Part shown: piece after piece, positions 1-9,966 of the stretch
Position numbering within the stretch: position 1 is the first letter of the stretch
Layout: every line of letters begins with the position of its first letter
Origin: Aphanomyces cochlioides
Lineage: Eukaryota; Oomycota; Saprolegniomycetes; Saprolegniales; Verrucalvaceae
Direction: 5' to 3'
Assembly (NCBI GenBank): GCA_019828595.1
Contig: JAHQRK010000004.1
Span: 186,001 to 250,000, forward strand
DNA length: 64,000 bases
Notes under the pieces: generated by a model
The model's input: only the letters and a program-made list of their open reading frames with translations
Databases searched by the model: none
What the model was told of the DNA's origin: nothing
Translations under genes and position numbers: made by a program

Positions 1-2599
1 TAATAGTTTCACTCTCGTCCATACTAGTAGCTGGGGTGAACATATTCCGCATATTGTCCATGGCACGAGTGGCTGTTGATGTTGCTGTTCTTAGGAAAGA
101 CGGAACGATTCCTGATGCTGTAGTGTGCTGGGTGTTGAGGGGGAGCTCAATTTCATCATCATCGTCGTCGTCATCGTAGTCAATCATAGATGGTAAGGTT
201 GGTTCACCAAAGAATTCGTCCTCAAAGAACTTTACATGCACACCATGAGTCACCAACTGCCTTTCAACATCGTAGAGTTTGTAGGCCTTCATGTTCTCCA
301 TGTACCCGAGCATCATGCATAGTGTTGCCTTAGGTGCAAGTTTGTTGCGTCTCTCGGGTGCCTTAACCATGTTGAAACATTTGCAACCGAAGACGCGCAT
401 ATTTGCGAGGATTGGCTTGTGCCCATTGAACAACTCAATTGGAGTTTTGATGGCCTTGCTGGTATGCAGTATGCGATTGGTAATAAAAGTTGCTGTGTTG
501 ATAGCCTCAGCCCACCATCTACGAGCCATTCGGGCGTGTGTTAGCATTGCAAGAGCCATTTCCATCAAGGTGCGGTGCGCTCGCTCTGCTACACCATTCT
601 GCCATTGATTGTCGGCGGCTGACATTTCATGTCTAATTCCCTTGGTCGCCAACCAAGAGTTAAACAATGCACTGTTGAATTCAGATCCGCCATCGGTGCG
701 TAAGATCTTGACATTACGACCTGTTTGGCGTTCAGACAGGGCCACAATTTCCTCAAAATTTGCAGCTTGTGTGCTTGCGTCGGTTGAATGGACGAAGCGA
801 ACAATCTTGTAGCCACTCGCATCGTCGACGTACACGGTGTAAAATCTACGCCCTCCCACTGATGCAGTTGGTAAAGGTCCCTTGGTGTCAGAGTGCCAGC
901 ACTCTCCAGGCTGAAATGTGCGTGTGCTGGTCTTTGGTGCCGTAATTCTATGCATCTTTGCACGTGGACAGTCCAGGCAAGTGTGCTTTAGATCACTCAG
1001 AGTTGTAGGTACACCAAGGCCTGCATTGGCACAAGATCTGAGCGCTGCAATGGGGATATGACCGATCCGATTGTGCCATAGAGTCGAGGATTCATCAGTG
1101 GTAAGGTTGGCATGATCGTACAGAATAGTTCCATGAAGAATGTAGAGACGTTGATCACTACTCAAAGATGCTGAGACCACTGGCTCGCCGTAGCGATAGA
1201 TGGTGCATTTCCCGTTTTCAAATTGCACTGAAACATCTCTTGTTGAACGCATCAAAGCTGGTATGGACAGCAGGGTTGATGGCATTCCATCGACTAAGAG
1301 TACCTCGGAAAGGGTAAGTTTTTTGCCACAAGGTGTGACAACAGTCATTTTCCCCATTCTTGTAGCGGTAGCGTGTTCACCATTTGCCACAACGACTCGA
1401 CGATGGCAAGGTATGTCATCAAATAGATGTCCCAATTGCCCAGTCATATGGGAAGATGCCCCTGAGTCCACTATCACTCGACTAGACTTCTCATCGTTCG
1501 ACGCTTGTGCACTGTGGGCCATCTCAGTGGCTTTCATGTCTTGTGAAGTCTCCTCAACTTCGGATAAAGCAGCTTCCTCAATCAACAAATCAATAACTCC
1601 AGCAATAGGTTTACCATCCATCGCTTCAAATCTATCATCAACCATATGACCACCATGACTTGATACACAGTCCATCCAAGTCCACCATTCAAAATCCCCC
1701 ATAGGTTCCATAGGTGTAAAGTCCATAGCAGTAAAAAGGTAAATATCGTCATTGGCAAGATTTGAATTGGACGTGAAGTTTGGTTGACGACCCATGGTGT
1801 TCTCATCGGACGCCTTCTTCCGACATTCATTTTTCCAATGTCCATCCTTGCCACAGTAATGGCAGCTCCCGTTGCGACGTTTGCTGTTGCCAGCACCATT
1901 GTTGTTGTTACCGCCGCCTCTTCCTTTTCCTCGGGCCCCCGTTCCACGATTGCCACCACCACGGCCAGCGGGATTGCGATTACTTGATGAAGGATTACCA
2001 ACAGCAATGAGAGCATGGTCATCATTGGAATGTCCACTAGGACGCTTCATAACACCGTTTCGTAAGGCAGCCTTCCATTCAGCCTCAACAGCCAAATTCA
2101 CAAGTGGTAGGGTTTGCTCAGAGCTCGGAGCGTGCGAGAGGCGGTCGACCACATGACGAAAGTCCCACGGCATCAATGCTAGAAGTTTGATCACAATATT
2201 GTTGTCCGTCTCAGCGGCACCGACGCCGGCTAGACGCTTGACCAGTAAGCTGAACCGGAGAAAGAAATCCGGCAGCGTTTCTTGACGAGGGTTCCAGTTA
2301 ATCTTGGCCCATTCCATAGCAACCTCGATCCTATCGATCTTGGTAATATGTTGATGATGAGCCACCAAGGCTTCATAAGCCACTTTCACGTTGGTTATTC
2401 CATCCACATATTGATATTGGCTTAGATCCAGAGTTTCGATCAAAATGCCGAACGCCTTCTGATCGTTTGAAGCGTTGTCGGCAGTCACAGGTGCGGTCAA
2501 CAGTCCATGTAGCCCCTTGGCCATAAGTCGACCGGCGAAATACACGCGCCATTCATGATAGTTGTGTTCCGATTGCTTGATCGTTGACACAGTAGACAT
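1..2599 (-). CDS. Ty1/copia Gag-Pol polyprotein (partial: Gag, protease, integrase)
   Basis: I translated the minus strand from the ATG at 2599-2597 through 866 codons with no stop; the frame is still open at base 1. The N-terminal part is a UBN2/Gag-like region, followed by a Gly/Asn/Arg-rich stretch and a CCHC knuckle (C-x2-C-x4-H-x4-C, near 1860-1815). The retropepsin motif DSGASSHMTG is near 1470-1440. The GAG-pre-integrase LWHNRIGHIP lies near 1080-1050 with a CxxC pair just after it. The integrase core shows D in HSDTKG (about 885), D in RTDGGSEF (about 690) and E in GVAERAHRTL (about 595), followed by an acidic tail with a run of aspartates near 175-130. The protein is self-cleaved into capsid and integration enzymes. 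Reverse transcriptase is outside the window. Confidence 0.9.
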   Translation of the reverse strand, partial: MSTVSTIKQSEHNYHEWRVYFAGRLMAKGLHGLLTAPVTADNASNDQKAFGILIETLDLSQYQYVDGITNVKVAYEALVAHHQHITKIDRIEVAMEWAKINWNPRQETLPDFFLRFSLLVKRLAGVGAAETDNNIVIKLLALMPWDFRHVVDRLSHAPSSEQTLPLVNLAVEAEWKAALRNGVMKRPSGHSNDDHALIAVGNPSSSNRNPAGRGGGNRGTGARGKGRGGGNNNNGAGNSKRRNGSCHYCGKDGHWKNECRKKASDENTMGRQPNFTSNSNLANDDIYLFTAMDFTPMEPMGDFEWWTWMDCVSSHGGHMVDDRFEAMDGKPIAGVIDLLIEEAALSEVEETSQDMKATEMAHSAQASNDEKSSRVIVDSGASSHMTGQLGHLFDDIPCHRRVVVANGEHATATRMGKMTVVTPCGKKLTLSEVLLVDGMPSTLLSIPALMRSTRDVSVQFENGKCTIYRYGEPVVSASLSSDQRLYILHGTILYDHANLTTDESSTLWHNRIGHIPIAALRSCANAGLGVPTTLSDLKHTCLDCPRAKMHRITAPKTSTRTFQPGECWHSDTKGPLPTASVGGRRFYTVYVDDASGYKIVRFVHSTDASTQAANFEEIVALSERQTGRNVKILRTDGGSEFNSALFNSWLATKGIRHEMSAADNQWQNGVAERAHRTLMEMALAMLTHARMARRWWAEAINTATFITNRILHTSKAIKTPIELFNGHKPILANMRVFGCKCFNMVKAPERRNKLAPKATLCMMLGYMENMKAYKLYDVERQLVTHGVHVKFFEDEFFGEPTLPSMIDYDDDDDDDEIELPLNTQHTTASGIVPSFLRTATSTATRAMDNMRNMFTPATSMDESETI

Positions 2600-2645
2600 A
2601 GTTCTTCCTTCCTTCCTTGTATTGGGCGCTTAACCTATTACACGT

Positions 2646-2919
2646 TGCAGGTTCTTGGGCTTGAGACCGGGATCGCAAATCGCAAAGTGATTATCGTGGA
2701 CACGCTACACTACTCCTGCTACTTATATATCGTTGTCGTTGCCGTCTCTTCGATGTGGCACAATCTTCATCGCTCTATGGTGCATACAACTTGCGAGTAT
2801 GTTCAAACCAGAGAGACGTCGTCCAGCGACGTCTCCGATCGATACGCCACCGTTGCACGCAGGTTCTAAGGTTCAAACTCGCAGCGTCTCATACAGCGCT
2901 GGCGCTTTGAACCTCAACA
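2646..2919 (-). repeat. probable 5' LTR of the copia element
   Basis: Read on the minus strand, this 274-bp stretch starts TGTTGAGG and ends TGCA, as copia LTRs usually do. It contains a TATA-like ATATATAAG at about 2730-2722. Just after it (2638-2622) is GGTTAAGCGCCCAATAC, which resembles the half-tRNA-Met primer site of Drosophila copia with a few mismatches. The partner LTR is outside the window, so the boundaries rest on these signatures only. Confidence 0.5.
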
Positions 2920-3762
2920 CTCCCCTAACCTGAGTGCGATGTGGCGTTTTGAGCTCCTATCGGTCTTCCACTGGCGGCCCCTTGCGTCTTGCGTTGTTTC
3001 TCTTGTTTAGCGGACGTTTTTGAGGAGATTCCTTGGTGCATGATTTGTAACCTGGCGCAGAAGATGTCTGGCGCGTGTGAACTGCGGCTGAAGTGTAAGA
3101 GTGAATTAAAGTTAAAGCAACCTAAGTCTGTTCCTATCTTGTTTCTCGTTGGCTATCGCACAGCCTCGCTAGGAGCTTCAACTTCTGTGGCCTCTCAAGG
3201 TCAGTCGTTCACGTCGCCAAGACAGCTGGAGTGGAAGCAGATGCAAGTAAAGCTGCTGGAATCAAGTACTGCATTGCGACTACAATTGTAAATTGACGGT
3301 TTACATAAGAGCAGTTCCATCGTTGTATTCCAATAGAACACCGGTTGGAATTCCAAAGAATGTTCGAATTTGCACTTTCGAATTCGAAAAATTGTTCGAT
3401 TTGTTCGAATTGGAGTCTTTTTGTCATTTGAACGAGGACGACATGGCAGCGTCTTCCTTCGACCCAACCATGCGGAATCTAGATGAAAGTCGTCCCAGAG
3501 ATGGTGATGAGAGCCACCAAGAAGACGAATCGAACAAAGAACAAATTCCCCGTGTATTATTACCATCTCTCCAATGTATCCCCCAGCTCCCCGACGTAGC
3601 TTTGAAGGCTACCAAAAGCACTCTTGAATGCCTAGTAGATCACAATAGTTGTCATGGAACAATAGGCGATTCAAGCTCGATGATACTGAAGTCGACATGT
3701 ATTTGATGATTAAAATTCGGACAACGGTGAATGAAACAGAGGCGTATTAACACGTTGAGGCA
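2920..3762. other. intergenic stretch with one weak ORF
   Basis: Between the copia LTR and the xylanase gene I see no recognised gene. An ATG-started frame at 3443-3706 (+) encodes about 87 residues, acidic at the N-terminus (Asp/Glu/Ser-rich), with no family I recognise. It may be an exon remnant or noise. Confidence 0.4.
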
Positions 3763-5070
3763 TTAATGGCCCTTCTTTATGACGTCGTAGGCGGCGTTGA
3801 AAGCTGGTTTCTTTTGCAAGTTGGCGTCAAACAGCAACGGCGTGTACTGCGCACGCCACGAGTCCTTGTCCGAGACGCCCCACACGACGAACGCCTCGCA
3901 CTTTGGGTTTTGTTGGCAGTTGGTCGCCACTTGGGCGTACCATTGCGCTTGCAACGTAAAGTCGGACGTGCCAACGTCCATTTCCGTCACGTGGATCCAA
4001 ATACCCAAGTCAGAGTAGCGCTTGAAATTCGCCGCCATGCCGCCCATTTGACTCGTCGCGCCATATTGAGTCATCAAGTGCATTTGGAAACCCATGCCGT
4101 CGACCAAACCCTTGGCCTTAAGACCCTTGACCAAGTTAAAGCAAGCATCCGCCTTGGCACCAGCAGCATCGCAGTTGTAGTCGTTGTAGAACAACTTTAC
4201 GCCAGCAGGAGCGTACTTGCGAGCCAAAGTGAAGATTTGGGTGACGTAGTCAGGGCCCAACGTGTTGTAGAACACATCACGCTTCAAGCCACTGCCGTCG
4301 TCGGCAACAGCTTCGTTCAAGACATCCCAGGCGATGATCGTGGGGTCGTTCAACGCGGCGAAGGTCTTTTGGATGCGGGTTTCAATCGCCGCCCACAATT
4401 GCGTCGCGGTCAGCGTCGTCGAGACACAGCCGCCATTCACAAAGCTCGAGCAGTAGAACGTTGGCATTTGGTTGTGCCAGACCAAGCAATGACCGCGCAT
4501 CTTCAAGCCCTTCTGCTTGGCGTAGGCGATTTGAGCCAGCGACTTGGAGAAATCAAAGACGCCTGCGGAGCGCTCATGGGCGTCCCACTTCATGCCGTTT
4601 TCAGAGACCAACAAGTTGAAATTGTCAGGGACGATCGTGCCGTAGTTGGTCGGGTAGTCCGTCGCTGCGCCAAAGTAAATGGACGACGAGCTGCTCGGAG
4701 GAGACGTTGGGGCTGCCGTAGGTGCAGTCGTTGGGGCAGCAGTTGGAGCCTTTGTAGTTGGTGCAGTTGTGACTGGAGTTGCTGTCGTAGGAGCAGCCGT
4801 CACTGGAACTTTGGTTGTCGGAGCAGCGGTGACGGGAGCTTTTGTTGTCGGGGCGGCGGTGGATGGCGCCGTCGAGGGGCTGCTAGGGGGTGCATTCGAT
4901 GGTGTCAAGCATTGCGAGTAATACTGCGAAAACTGCACGCAGACAAGACCAGCATTACAAGTCGTCGGACCTGAATACCCAGCACCACCGCAGGTTCCAT
5001 ATTCGGCCACTTGGCTCTGCACAAGAGCGAAAGATGTCGCCAAGGCAGCAATTGTCGCGGAGATCTTCAT
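3763..5070 (-). CDS. secreted GH10 endo-1,4-beta-xylanase with N-terminal CBM1
   Basis: This 435-residue protein hydrolyses internal beta-1,4 bonds of xylan outside the cell. I start it at the ATG at 5070, which gives a clean signal peptide (residues 1-19, ending ALVQSQ); an upstream in-frame TTG is not used. Residues about 21-55 form a CBM1 cellulose-binding module (CGGAGYSGPTTC ... YYSQC). Residues about 57-130 are a Thr/Pro/Ala linker built of PTTKAPVTAA-like repeats. The GH10 barrel fills the rest: WHNQMP at 199-203, acid/base Glu253 in WDVLNEA, nucleophile Glu363 in VTEMDVG, and LFYNDYN at 293-299. No intron is needed. CBM1 plus GH10 on a Thr-rich linker fits a plant-cell-wall degrading oomycete or fungus. 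Confidence 0.95.
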   Translation of the reverse strand: MKISATIAALATSFALVQSQVAEYGTCGGAGYSGPTTCNAGLVCVQFSQYYSQCLTPSNAPPSSPSTAPSTAAPTTKAPVTAAPTTKVPVTAAPTTATPVTTAPTTKAPTAAPTTAPTAAPTSPPSSSSSIYFGAATDYPTNYGTIVPDNFNLLVSENGMKWDAHERSAGVFDFSKSLAQIAYAKQKGLKMRGHCLVWHNQMPTFYCSSFVNGGCVSTTLTATQLWAAIETRIQKTFAALNDPTIIAWDVLNEAVADDGSGLKRDVFYNTLGPDYVTQIFTLARKYAPAGVKLFYNDYNCDAAGAKADACFNLVKGLKAKGLVDGMGFQMHLMTQYGATSQMGGMAANFKRYSDLGIWIHVTEMDVGTSDFTLQAQWYAQVATNCQQNPKCEAFVVWGVSDKDSWRAQYTPLLFDANLQKKPAFNAAYDVIKKGH

Positions 5071-6770
5071 CGTTGAGGGCAAAGTGTCAAATGAAATTCA
5101 AGTGGCATTTGAGAAAGTTGGAATTTGAGAAAGTTGCTCGTCGTGTCGCCTTGACTTTTCATTCACGCTGAGTAGCGCTCTGCTGCAAGTTCTTTATCCA
5201 TCTCTGTTGCATATCATCATGGGAATTTGGAGTCCACGACGTCGATCTAGGCGTTAAATTTGTCTTGAATATTGAATCTTCCAGCGAAAAACAGCCAGGA
5301 TTCCTCTTAACGCTTGGGGAAGGCAGTGAACTGAAGACCGTCGAGCTTGTCGATGCGCTGACATGGCTGGAAGTACACTCAGGGCATCAAAGAGTCAGAT
5401 TGGATGCAATCTTGACCCAACGTTGCAAACAGTTGCTGTTCATCGTTCTATTAACCCCTGCACCCCCTTGACCCTTAAAGCACAGTATGCATCAAATCTA
5501 AGGCCCATTCCCTTGAAACAATATCATCAAAGCGCAGACGTCAGTGCCTTGTAGTTCGCCTGGATAGGAGGGAGCTCTACAGTTCCACCGGTCACGTTTA
5601 ACGCTGCAAGCGTGGCAGATTGCTTTGGGTCAAGTTGCTGAACGATAATGTTAATCAGTATACATTGTAAGTTGGAAAGAGTTTCGTCAATCCTGATGAA
5701 AGACCGTGCAGTATGATAGAATTTGCGCCGAGTGGATGCTGATATGTATGGAATGAGCAAGACAACATTCAATATCAATAGGCCTACGTGGAACAATCAA
5801 CGAAGTGAAACGTTGGGAAGGATGGGAAGAGCACTGACGGTGCGACTGTCATTTCCACGCTGTTCTTGCAAGGAACTAGAGTTGATGCGCTGCCGAAAGA
5901 TTGCCATAGCCAGCCATATTACTTCATATTGCAGTAGTAAACTAGAGCACATTAAGGTATGGAGCACACGACGATGCAATGAGTGATTCACTTGTAAATC
6001 GACGAAGAGGTCACTCAAAGCTCCTAGCTGGATGAAAGAACTCGTCTTGAAGCATCGAAATCCATCATGTTTGGCTCAATTTTTAGCACTTTCGACTGTC
6101 AAATCCACTACAATACTTGGTTAGCCTTCCTCAGTTTTGCTTATGGCATAAAGTTTCCCAAAGATTCCCCGCCGACTTGTGATTTGGAATCTGGCTATGC
6201 AAGCCTTCAATGGCTGTCTGCAGCTACTAGACATTGTCGATAATATATATCCTCGACTTATGCGCAGGAATATCGAGGATATTATTTGGTAAATGCACTC
6301 TCAGCTGCAGGAACGTTATCCGGAAATTTTTTGGAAGTTTTTTTGAAAAATATCAAAAAGTATTTTTTCGATTTTCTTGAAAACGTGTCCTGCCTGAGTT
6401 TATCCGAAAAGCATGAACGACCCCATTATCCGGAAATTATTGGAATTGACCAATCAGAAACCTGAATCCGTCCCTGAAGTATGGATGGAATGTTCGCCGA
6501 CCAGCCCCTTAAGGAAAAAGCGTGGACGTGACAATGTACTATTAATAGTAGCAAATTCACCTCTAAATTTGATATTCTAAATACTTTATAAACATATAGT
6601 ACTGTAATATAGAGGTTACTTTTTAATCTATACATTGGACACCAAAAGACCTTGGGGTCAGTTCGACCAAGCATGACTCATATCTGGATTATATATTATC
6701 CAACCCGCGCAATCGATAGATCTTGATCTAAGGAAGAAGTATAACCTGAACATTTATAAATTGTTATTTA
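5071..6770. other. intergenic, no gene recognised
   Basis: Only short frames without recognisable motifs occur here. TTATCCGGAAAT is present twice (about 6317 and 6425), and related TATCCGGA stretches recur near 55.98 and 56.54 kb. These may be scraps of a dispersed repeat. The segment ends at the PiggyBac left terminus. Confidence 0.5.
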
Positions 6771-7686
6771 GGGCCTGTTTGGTTCCAGTGAAAATTTCAT
6801 GAAATTTGCTACTTTTCAACAAACTTGCAGTTTTGTCATATGTTCGAATTTTTCGGCGTGTTTGGATTTGTCAATTTTTGGTCATTTCAGAGTCCTATTT
6901 CATGAAATAAATATACAGGTCAGACCTGTATCCCTTCGAGGACGACGGGTGCAAATTTGCACCAGATACACTGTTTGGGTTACAATTTGAATCCTAACTT
7001 TGCAACGACGACGACTCATGGAAATATAAAACGTCGATGAAGATCCCAGTAGTTTCAGCTTCAGTTTCACATAAATAGAACCCTAACATAGAACACTAAG
7101 GTGCCCATTTGGCCATTTGAAGATGTCTGTGATGTCGGGACCATACGCTGCACCCATGCATGAAAGTGATACAATCGAAGTCGAAGTAGTTGATGTTACG
7201 ACCACTCTGCACCGCATGGCAATGGATGGCTTTATCCTGAATGATGAAGACTCCAGTGATGATAGCGACGATAATGATGAAATACTCATTGACAATGAAC
7301 AGGGATACATCCCCTTTGATAGTCAATTCAACAATCACGCTGAATCAGCTATATTACCCTTAAATTTGCACCTCCAATTTATCCAACCGATTTCAATTTT
7401 CAGCCTTTTATTTACTTGTGACGATTTTGAATCTATTGCGACGAATACAAACAAGTATGCAGTACTCAACTGTGCAATCTCGTGGAATCCTGTGACTACG
7501 AAGGAGTTGAAAGTGTGGCTTGCAATTGTGATATTCATGGGAGTCCACCAAATTGCTACACCAGCAGAGTGTTGGAGACAAGATCCAAAGTCACCACATT
7601 ATCCATTTTGCAGCTACATGACAAGAGATAGGTTTAAGCAACTTCGTCGATACATACCTTGTATCGTTGGTGGAATGTGGTGGAAC

Positions 7687-7706
7687 CGGATATTCAATAT
7701 TATCCG
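7687..7706. repeat. hairpin near the left Crypton end
   Basis: CGGATA (7687-7692) and TATCCG (7701-7706) form a 6-bp stem with an 8-nt spacer, 29 bp inside the left junction. It shares its core with the longer palindrome near the right end, which suggests a recombinase-binding site. Confidence 0.4.
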
Positions 7707-8165
7707 AAATAGACGGACCTGGTTGAAAACCAACTGTTCCTTCAGCGCGCGGCACACATATCACGCGTATTCACACTGCATGACTGAAACAACAACTTTT
7801 GAATCCCATGTTATACATTATGACAAGCACAAACATCCCCTTTGCCGCTGCAGCAGAGCTTTCCAAACTTGGAATGCGAAAAATTTGGCCACCTCTGCAG
7901 AAACACTTTTTCGTCGTTCTGGCAATGACGCTGCAAGCACATCGCAATGGGTACTACTGTAGATATTACAAATGCACGTGCACCCTCGGTGAGCTCGTTT
8001 GAGCTTGCCGGAATTTGTGAGTGGAAACGCAAGATTGTTTTCAACTTCTCCGTGGGGTTCTTTATATTCTTCAGACTCAAACGACCGTCAAAGTCGAAGC
8101 AGCCGCCACGCTTCCTCTTGTTGCCAACAATCTAGTTGAGTTGAGTTTGCAGGAGTATTATGATT

Positions 8166-9896
8166 TTACTGTACATCGCTAGTCGTGTGTAATTCGGAAC
8201 CAGCACAATTCAAAGATGATTCACCTACACATGCAACTGCACCAGCACATGCAACTGTACCAGCAGAGTTTTGTTGGTCGCTGGTGATGTCTTGTGTTGA
8301 GTTCTGTGATGTAGATGAAGTTGCCTTGAAAATATCGTACTTCATTTCTATCGCCATTGCATTTAGAAGTTGCATCAATTGCCCTTTCTGGTTTGAATTC
8401 AAATTATTGTTGCAAAAAGTCTCTATTTGCTCCATGGTGGTACTTGGCTTGTTGAATTCTATAACTCGTCCCACCATATCCAAGATATTTGTCTCAGGGG
8501 GGCATTTGCAAAACTTGGCAATAAAATCAAATGCCAGGTCTTTCAATGGTTTCAGAGATAGTGCTCCTGAAAAGTTTATAGCTCGGCCCATTTGTAAATC
8601 ACAACAAACAATTGGTTTCCACTTCGACACCAGCTCACTTAAATTGCGATTGTTTTTGTTGGCCACGTTCAAAAGGAACAACGCGTCTCGCTTGTATTTC
8701 ATTGCCTGAGACAATGATTTGTGCCTTGCACTGAGCATAATGTCACCTTCCTCACCACCACCCCAAACAGCCAAAAGATAAGCTGTCTTCCGGCACGAAT
8801 GTGAGCCAAACGGGCCAGATCTACCAAGCAGCTTATCACAAACAGATTTAAATCGATGATGGAAGGATTCTGCAGCATAATGGCCATCACAATCACCTTC
8901 AAAGAGGTATCCATGATCAGAAATATTTGACAAATGCAGATACATCAGCAGATGGCGAATAGGACAGAGCATAGGAAGCACATCGTCACACCATAACATC
9001 AAAGTAACAGGTGCAGAGTCGCATTTGCCCTGGATATTTAATGCTAGAGCTTCAACGATACCGTCATGACGTACAATAGCTAAATCAGACAAAAAATGAT
9101 CGAGCTTGATTGATACAAGCTCGTCTCCACGCAAAAAGAGTTTAGTGCAAAGCAAAACCATGACAAACAGCTGGAAATCAGGATAATGATTTGACGAAAG
9201 CAGATGGGTACGAACATTCATCAATTCCCAAGGTGAAAGGGGTGAGTCACCTTGGGCTCTGTATCCAGAACTTCTTTGAAAGCTGGCTTTCGCAGTATTT
9301 TCGACAATTTCGGAGACTTTGGGATTTCCTTTTCTCCACAATAATGGTGATCCTCTATGAAATCGGCAACCAATAAAGCTGCTATCAGTGCTGAATTTGC
9401 AACATTCTTGACAATGGTCGAAAAATTGCCCACGCTGCCCCCGTGCTGCATGAACAACTGTAATAGCAGAAAGCATCTGATCCACGTTGCGCGGATCATT
9501 CCAACCTCCCTGGGCTGTCATAGGACGGCCAAGGACATCCACGCATGGTGATGTGTAACCTATACGATAAAAAGTCGAGCCAGTTTGGCCGCGTTTATAG
9601 TTGATGAAGTCTGCAATTGTTGTGGGGTTCATAGAGGGGCAAAATGGCTCTGGTGGGTTATCTAAGAGCACCAAGAGGCTCTCGTAGTCGCCTATTAAAG
9701 AACAAAAGAACTTCAAACCATTGAGATGCTTTCTGTAAGCCAATTTTGAGTTGAGTTTGAGGCATCTGGACCCTGTGTGAGAGCGCGACACATTGGACTG
9801 TTGGAGAGCTAGTTTAGCCAAGAGCTTGCTTACTTCACTGTCGACTCGTTGTTGCACGTCAGGTTCGAGCATATACGAGCATTTTGATCGTGGCAT
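8166..9896 (-). CDS. Crypton tyrosine recombinase
   Basis: This 576-residue protein is an integrase that cuts and rejoins DNA through a 3'-phosphotyrosine intermediate. The tetrad and nucleophile are visible: Arg256 in LFLRGDEL, His366 and Arg369 in HSCRK, His392 in SARHKS and the nucleophile Tyr401 in AMKYKRD. Residues about 40-110 form the N-terminal SAM-like core-binding region. The C-terminal 170 residues carry no domain I recognise and end in an Ala/Cys/Ser-rich tail. The ATG at 9896 is the first in frame, and the frame is undamaged. The mobility gene looks intact even though it disabled its PiggyBac host. Confidence 0.9.
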   Translation of the reverse strand: MPRSKCSYMLEPDVQQRVDSEVSKLLAKLALQQSNVSRSHTGSRCLKLNSKLAYRKHLNGLKFFCSLIGDYESLLVLLDNPPEPFCPSMNPTTIADFINYKRGQTGSTFYRIGYTSPCVDVLGRPMTAQGGWNDPRNVDQMLSAITVVHAARGQRGQFFDHCQECCKFSTDSSFIGCRFHRGSPLLWRKGNPKVSEIVENTAKASFQRSSGYRAQGDSPLSPWELMNVRTHLLSSNHYPDFQLFVMVLLCTKLFLRGDELVSIKLDHFLSDLAIVRHDGIVEALALNIQGKCDSAPVTLMLWCDDVLPMLCPIRHLLMYLHLSNISDHGYLFEGDCDGHYAAESFHHRFKSVCDKLLGRSGPFGSHSCRKTAYLLAVWGGGEEGDIMLSARHKSLSQAMKYKRDALFLLNVANKNNRNLSELVSKWKPIVCCDLQMGRAINFSGALSLKPLKDLAFDFIAKFCKCPPETNILDMVGRVIEFNKPSTTMEQIETFCNNNLNSNQKGQLMQLLNAMAIEMKYDIFKATSSTSQNSTQDITSDQQNSAGTVACAGAVACVGESSLNCAGSELHTTSDVQ

Positions 9897-9941
9897 TCTG
9901 TGGACAAGATACAGTACAAGAGTGATAAGGCACGATCTTGG

Positions 9942-9966
9942 TACGGATAATTATATGTTATCCGTA
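9942..9966. repeat. hairpin near the right Crypton end
   Basis: TACGGATAA (9942-9950) and TTATCCGTA (9958-9966) are perfect 9-bp arms around a 7-nt loop. The hairpin sits about 45 bp upstream of the recombinase start codon. It could be an operator or a crossover-proximal binding site. Confidence 0.45.

Larger units (their letters stand above)
1..2919 (-). mobile_element. Ty1/copia LTR retrotransposon, 5' portion, runs off the left edge
   Basis: The minus strand carries, in order, a probable 5' LTR (2919-2646), a short leader, and one uninterrupted gag-pol frame from 2599 to the window edge. Gag zinc knuckle, aspartic protease, GAG-pre-integrase and integrase core appear in the copia order (integrase before reverse transcriptase). 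Reverse transcriptase, RNase H and the 3' LTR must lie to the left of base 1. No frame damage is seen in the visible part, so the copy looks young. Confidence 0.9.

Noticed and set aside
3766..4974. 402-codon open frame opposite the xylanase gene
   Set aside because: Arg/Trp-rich shadow of the GH10 coding strand; no independent motif.
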